Both the position numbers and the translations under genes were made by a program. Positions 26,327-28,719 of a stretch of DNA of 28,719 nucleotides are shown here, in pieces. The first letter of the stretch is position 1, and every line of letters begins with the position of its first letter. The notes beneath the pieces were generated by a model. The model did no database searches. It was given only the letters and a program-made list of their open reading frames with translations, and was not told where the DNA came from. This DNA is from Erythrobacter donghaensis (GTDB lineage Bacteria; Pseudomonadota; Alphaproteobacteria; Sphingomonadales; Sphingomonadaceae). The DNA lies in assembly GCF_001557325.1 (NCBI RefSeq), contig NZ_LSJS01000165.1, positions 1-28,719 on the forward strand, read 5' to 3'.

Positions 26327-27649
26327 TTATTCAAATACGTCGGCAACTCCCGAGGTATCGGGGCCGACCGCAGGTTTTCTGGCAAACACCCCGAAGCCCG
26401 CGATGATCGCGTAGCACGCCGCAGGCAGCACCAGCGCGAAGGCGAGGCTGGTCGCGTCCGCCAGCGCACCGTACATCGGCGGGATGATCGCACCGCCTGC
26501 GATGGCGACATTGATGATCCCCGATCCGTCCGCCGCGCGCGGGCCGAGCTTCTCGCAGGCGAGGCTGAAGATCGTCAGGAACATGATCGCGTTCATCAGG
26601 CCCACCGCGAGCAGCGCGTAGCCGGCAACCACGCCCGTGGAATTGGCCGAGACCGCGATCAGCGTGATTGCGCCCGCCGCGACCGCCGCCAGCGTCAGGC
26701 CGGGGCTGACGAAGCGCAGCACCGCCGAGCCGATGAACCGCCCCACCAGCGCCCCGCCCCAGTAGAGCGAGATCAGCTTGCCCGCGTCCTGTTCGCCCAG
26801 GCCCAGCACCTGCGGTTGCATCAGGTAGCTGACGATGAAGCTGCCGATCGCGACTTCCGCGCCGACATAGAGGAAGATGCAGGCCGCGCCGTAGCCGAAG
26901 CGCGGGCGCTTCAGCAGCGCGAGGCCGTCGGCAAAGCTGGTCTGCTCGTGCTTCTCGCCGCCGAGCCGGTCGCGGAACAGCCACACGGCGCCCGCTACCA
27001 CCGCGAGCCCTCCGGCGAGGCCGAGATAGCCGCCCACGATCGCCTGGCTCTCGGCGGTGCGATAGGCGGCCAGTTCCTCGCCCGAGAGCTGCGCGGCGGT
27101 GACGCCCGCAAGGCTGCCGAGGATCAGGATCGCGCCGACATAGGGGAAGATCGTCGTCCCCAGCGAGTTGAACGCCTGCGCGAAGGTGAGGCGGCTGTGG
27201 GTCGTCCGCTCGGGCCCCAGCAGGCTGATCAGCGGGTTGGCAACGATCTGCACCAGCACCACGCCGGTCGCGAGGACGAAATAGGCGAACAGGAACATCG
27301 GGAAGAGCGCAGTCTGGCTTGCCGGGATGAACAGGAGGCAGCCCGCCATCATCGTCACCAGCCCTGCGACCGCTCCGCGCATGTAGCCCAGCCGCTTGAC
27401 CAGCCGCGCGCCGGGGATGCCGACAACCGCATAGGCGATGAAGAACCAGAACTGCACCAGGCTCGCCTCGAAGAAGTTGAGCGTGAACAGCTCCTTGAGC
27501 TTGGGAATGATGACATCGTTGAGGCTGGTGATCCCGCCGAAGATGAAGAACAGCGCGAAGACGAAATAGTTGAGCCCCGGCGCATCGACCTGCGGTGCGT
27601 CGCTTGCGCCAATCCCAGCGGCCGATGCCGCACCCGGTGCCATTGCCAT
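26327..27649 (-). CDS. MFS sugar permease of the FucP/GluP type (probable glucose/galactose uptake)
   Basis: This 440-residue carrier has twelve hydrophobic segments and the FucP/GluP/NagP family marks: FALFFIFGGITSLNDVIIPKL in the first helix region, NPLISLLGPE near 140, FAQAFNSLGTTIFPYVGA near 160, then ISLYWGGALVGRFIGSAVL and GLMNAIMFLTIFSLA in the second half. Such proteins bring glucose, galactose, fucose or N-acetylglucosamine across the inner membrane with protons. The ATG at 27649 is chosen because GAGAGGGA lies eight bases before it; a much earlier in-frame ATG would run through the promoter region. Leading the zwf-edd-eda genes and diverging from a LacI gene across an operator, it most likely imports glucose for the Entner-Doudoroff enzymes. 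The exact sugar is inferred. Confidence 0.9.
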   Translation of the reverse strand: MAMAPGAASAAGIGASDAPQVDAPGLNYFVFALFFIFGGITSLNDVIIPKLKELFTLNFFEASLVQFWFFIAYAVVGIPGARLVKRLGYMRGAVAGLVTMMAGCLLFIPASQTALFPMFLFAYFVLATGVVLVQIVANPLISLLGPERTTHSRLTFAQAFNSLGTTIFPYVGAILILGSLAGVTAAQLSGEELAAYRTAESQAIVGGYLGLAGGLAVVAGAVWLFRDRLGGEKHEQTSFADGLALLKRPRFGYGAACIFLYVGAEVAIGSFIVSYLMQPQVLGLGEQDAGKLISLYWGGALVGRFIGSAVLRFVSPGLTLAAVAAGAITLIAVSANSTGVVAGYALLAVGLMNAIMFLTIFSLACEKLGPRAADGSGIINVAIAGGAIIPPMYGALADATSLAFALVLPAACYAIIAGFGVFARKPAVGPDTSGVADVFE

Positions 27650-27695
27650 TGTTGCCGATCCCTCTCCCCGCGCGCGGTTGGCCCGCTCGCCTGCT

Positions 27696-27711
27696 TTGCG
27701 AACGTTCACAA
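27696..27711 (+). promoter_or_regulatory. LacI-type operator between the permease/ED operon and the third LacI gene
   Basis: TTGCGAACGTTCACAA is a palindrome around a central CG with seven of eight base pairs matching (TTG...CAA ends, GAACGTTC core). It stands 47 bases upstream of the permease start and about 110 bases upstream of the regulator start, so the regulator at 27820 could control both. Confidence 0.7.
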
Positions 27712-27813
27712 TTCGCGCATTCGTGTCAACCTGCAAGAAGCCGCCGCCAATTTCCAGTGCGTATACCAATGCAGGCCAGCCTTGCGCGGGGATAAGGTGA
27801 GGCCCTAGAAGCT

Positions 27814-27831
27814 TCCCCCATGAACGGGGGA
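27814..27831 (+). promoter_or_regulatory. Hairpin holding the LacI start codon in its loop
   Basis: TCCCCC (27814-27819) pairs with GGGGGA (27826-27831) and the six-base loop is ATGAAC, which includes the start codon at 27820. No ribosome site sits at normal distance; the nearest purine-rich stretch (AAGGTGAGG, about 27794-27802) is some 18 bases away. The stem may limit translation or bring that stretch nearer. Confidence 0.5.
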
Positions 27832-28719
27832 CCGAAGAGACGGCCGACATCCTTCGATGTGGCGGAGCGGGCGGGCGTCAGCCAGCCGACCGTCAGCCGT
27901 GCCCTGTCGGGCTCGCCCGCGATCGCCGAAGCGACCCGCCGCAAGGTGATCGAGGCGGCCGAGGCGCTGGGCTATTTCGTCGACGAGCGCGCGGCGCGGC
28001 TGCGGCGCGGATCGACCGGCACGCTCGCGGTGGTGGTGATCTGCCGCGAGGGCGACAGTGCCTCCTCCATCAACCCCTTCGCCTATGCCCTGCTCGGGAG
28101 CGTGTGCGTCGCGGCGTCCGAAAAGGGCTTCGAGACGCTGGTGAGCTTCCAGGCGCGTCCGGGCGATTTCTTCGGCCACTACCAGGAACAGGGCCGCGCC
28201 GATGGCCTCGTGGTGATCGGCACCACCACCAATGCCGCCGCGTGGGAGCATTTCCGCGGGATCGAGGGGGCGACCCGCCGCGTCGCCTATTGGGGCTCAC
28301 CCTTCGACGAGCTCGATTGGGTGCGCTCGGACAACCGCGCCGCCGGGCGGTTGGCGGTCGAGCATCTGCTCGCGCAGGGCTACCGTCGCCCCTGCTTCCT
28401 CGGCGCGCTCAATACCCCGCAGGTGCAGTTCACCGAGCGCTATGAGGGCTATGCCGAAGCCATGCGCGCCGCCGGGCTCGAGCCGTGCCTTGCCCCCACC
28501 GTCAACGCCGCCACCCGCGAGGAAGAAGGCCGCCGCGCCGCGCGCCGCCTGATCGAGCGCGGGGAGGAGGTCGACGCGGTCTTTGCTGCCTGCGACGCGA
28601 TGGCACTCGGCGCGCTCGAGGCCTTCGCCGCCGCCGACCTGTCGGTGCCGCAGGCGGTGGGCGTGATGGGCTTCGACGATCTGGTCGCGGGCCGCTTCAG
28701 CCGCCCGCCGCTCACCACC
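27820..28719 (+). CDS. LacI-family regulator, likely of the Entner-Doudoroff operon (truncated by window edge)
   Basis: The frame runs 300 codons from the ATG at 27820 to the last base with no stop, so only some 30-50 C-terminal residues are missing by family comparison. The helix-turn-helix is near residues 11-32 (SFDVAERAGVSQPTVSRALSG) with the hinge helix segment YFVDERAARLRRGSTG. The effector domain follows, with DGLVVIGTTT, RSDNRAAGRLAVEHLLAQGYRRPCFLG, FAACDAMALGALEAF and GVMGFDDLVAG. In-frame TAA at 27793 and no other start between rule out a longer form. It diverges from the permease-zwf-edd-eda operon, with a CG-centred palindrome at 27696-27711 between them, and is probably its regulator. 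The effector may be a glucose-derived sugar or a phosphorylated intermediate, which is not readable from sequence. Confidence 0.92.
   Translation, partial: MNGGPKRRPTSFDVAERAGVSQPTVSRALSGSPAIAEATRRKVIEAAEALGYFVDERAARLRRGSTGTLAVVVICREGDSASSINPFAYALLGSVCVAASEKGFETLVSFQARPGDFFGHYQEQGRADGLVVIGTTTNAAAWEHFRGIEGATRRVAYWGSPFDELDWVRSDNRAAGRLAVEHLLAQGYRRPCFLGALNTPQVQFTERYEGYAEAMRAAGLEPCLAPTVNAATREEEGRRAARRLIERGEEVDAVFAACDAMALGALEAFAAADLSVPQAVGVMGFDDLVAGRFSRPPLTT

Overview
The window is GC-rich, gene-dense DNA with no RNA genes, mobile elements or CRISPR arrays that I can see. Three TonB-dependent receptors, LacI-regulated sugar loci, a SigF/NrsF sigma/anti-sigma pair, a PepSY membrane protein and a zwf-edd-eda Entner-Doudoroff block point to an alphaproteobacterium of the Sphingomonadales (Erythrobacter/Porphyrobacter/Novosphingobium type). 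That placement is inferred from gene content and style, not from a marker gene.

Left region (1-6327): a TonB-dependent receptor, cut by the window edge, diverges from a tight four-gene operon. Its genes are a GH31 enzyme with the sulfoquinovosidase signature of E. coli YihQ, a LacI regulator, an aldo/keto reductase and an SsuD-like flavin monooxygenase. I read this as the sulfoquinovose monooxygenase (sulfo-SMO) route: the glycosidase frees sulfoquinovose, the monooxygenase removes sulfite to give 6-dehydroglucose, and the reductase makes glucose. The flavin reductase, inner-membrane importer and sulfite handling genes are not in the window. This is the most interesting system here.

Middle (6501-14408): a two-subunit acyl-CoA dehydrogenase; strong hairpins; a SigF-type ECF sigma factor with its NrsF anti-sigma partner, a matching promoter and a 12-codon leader frame; a Fur-box-controlled siderophore-type receptor with a PepSY membrane protein; and a crotonase-fold protein that keeps all five functional residues of 6-oxocamphor hydrolase.

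Sucrose region (14405-21458): a LacI regulator and MFS sugar transporter diverge from a receptor, a cytoplasmic GH68 fructosyl hydrolase/transferase and a ROK fructokinase. Two mirror-image LacI-type operators lie in the divergent promoter region. An exported esterase follows (21504-22412).

Right region (22409-28719): on the minus strand, a GluP/FucP-type sugar permease, then zwf, edd and eda, diverging from a third LacI regulator cut by the right edge, with a palindromic operator between them. The window thus places sulfoquinovose and sucrose catabolism next to the Entner-Doudoroff enzymes that would take the resulting glucose after phosphorylation. No glucokinase, 6-phosphogluconolactonase or flavin reductase is present in the window.
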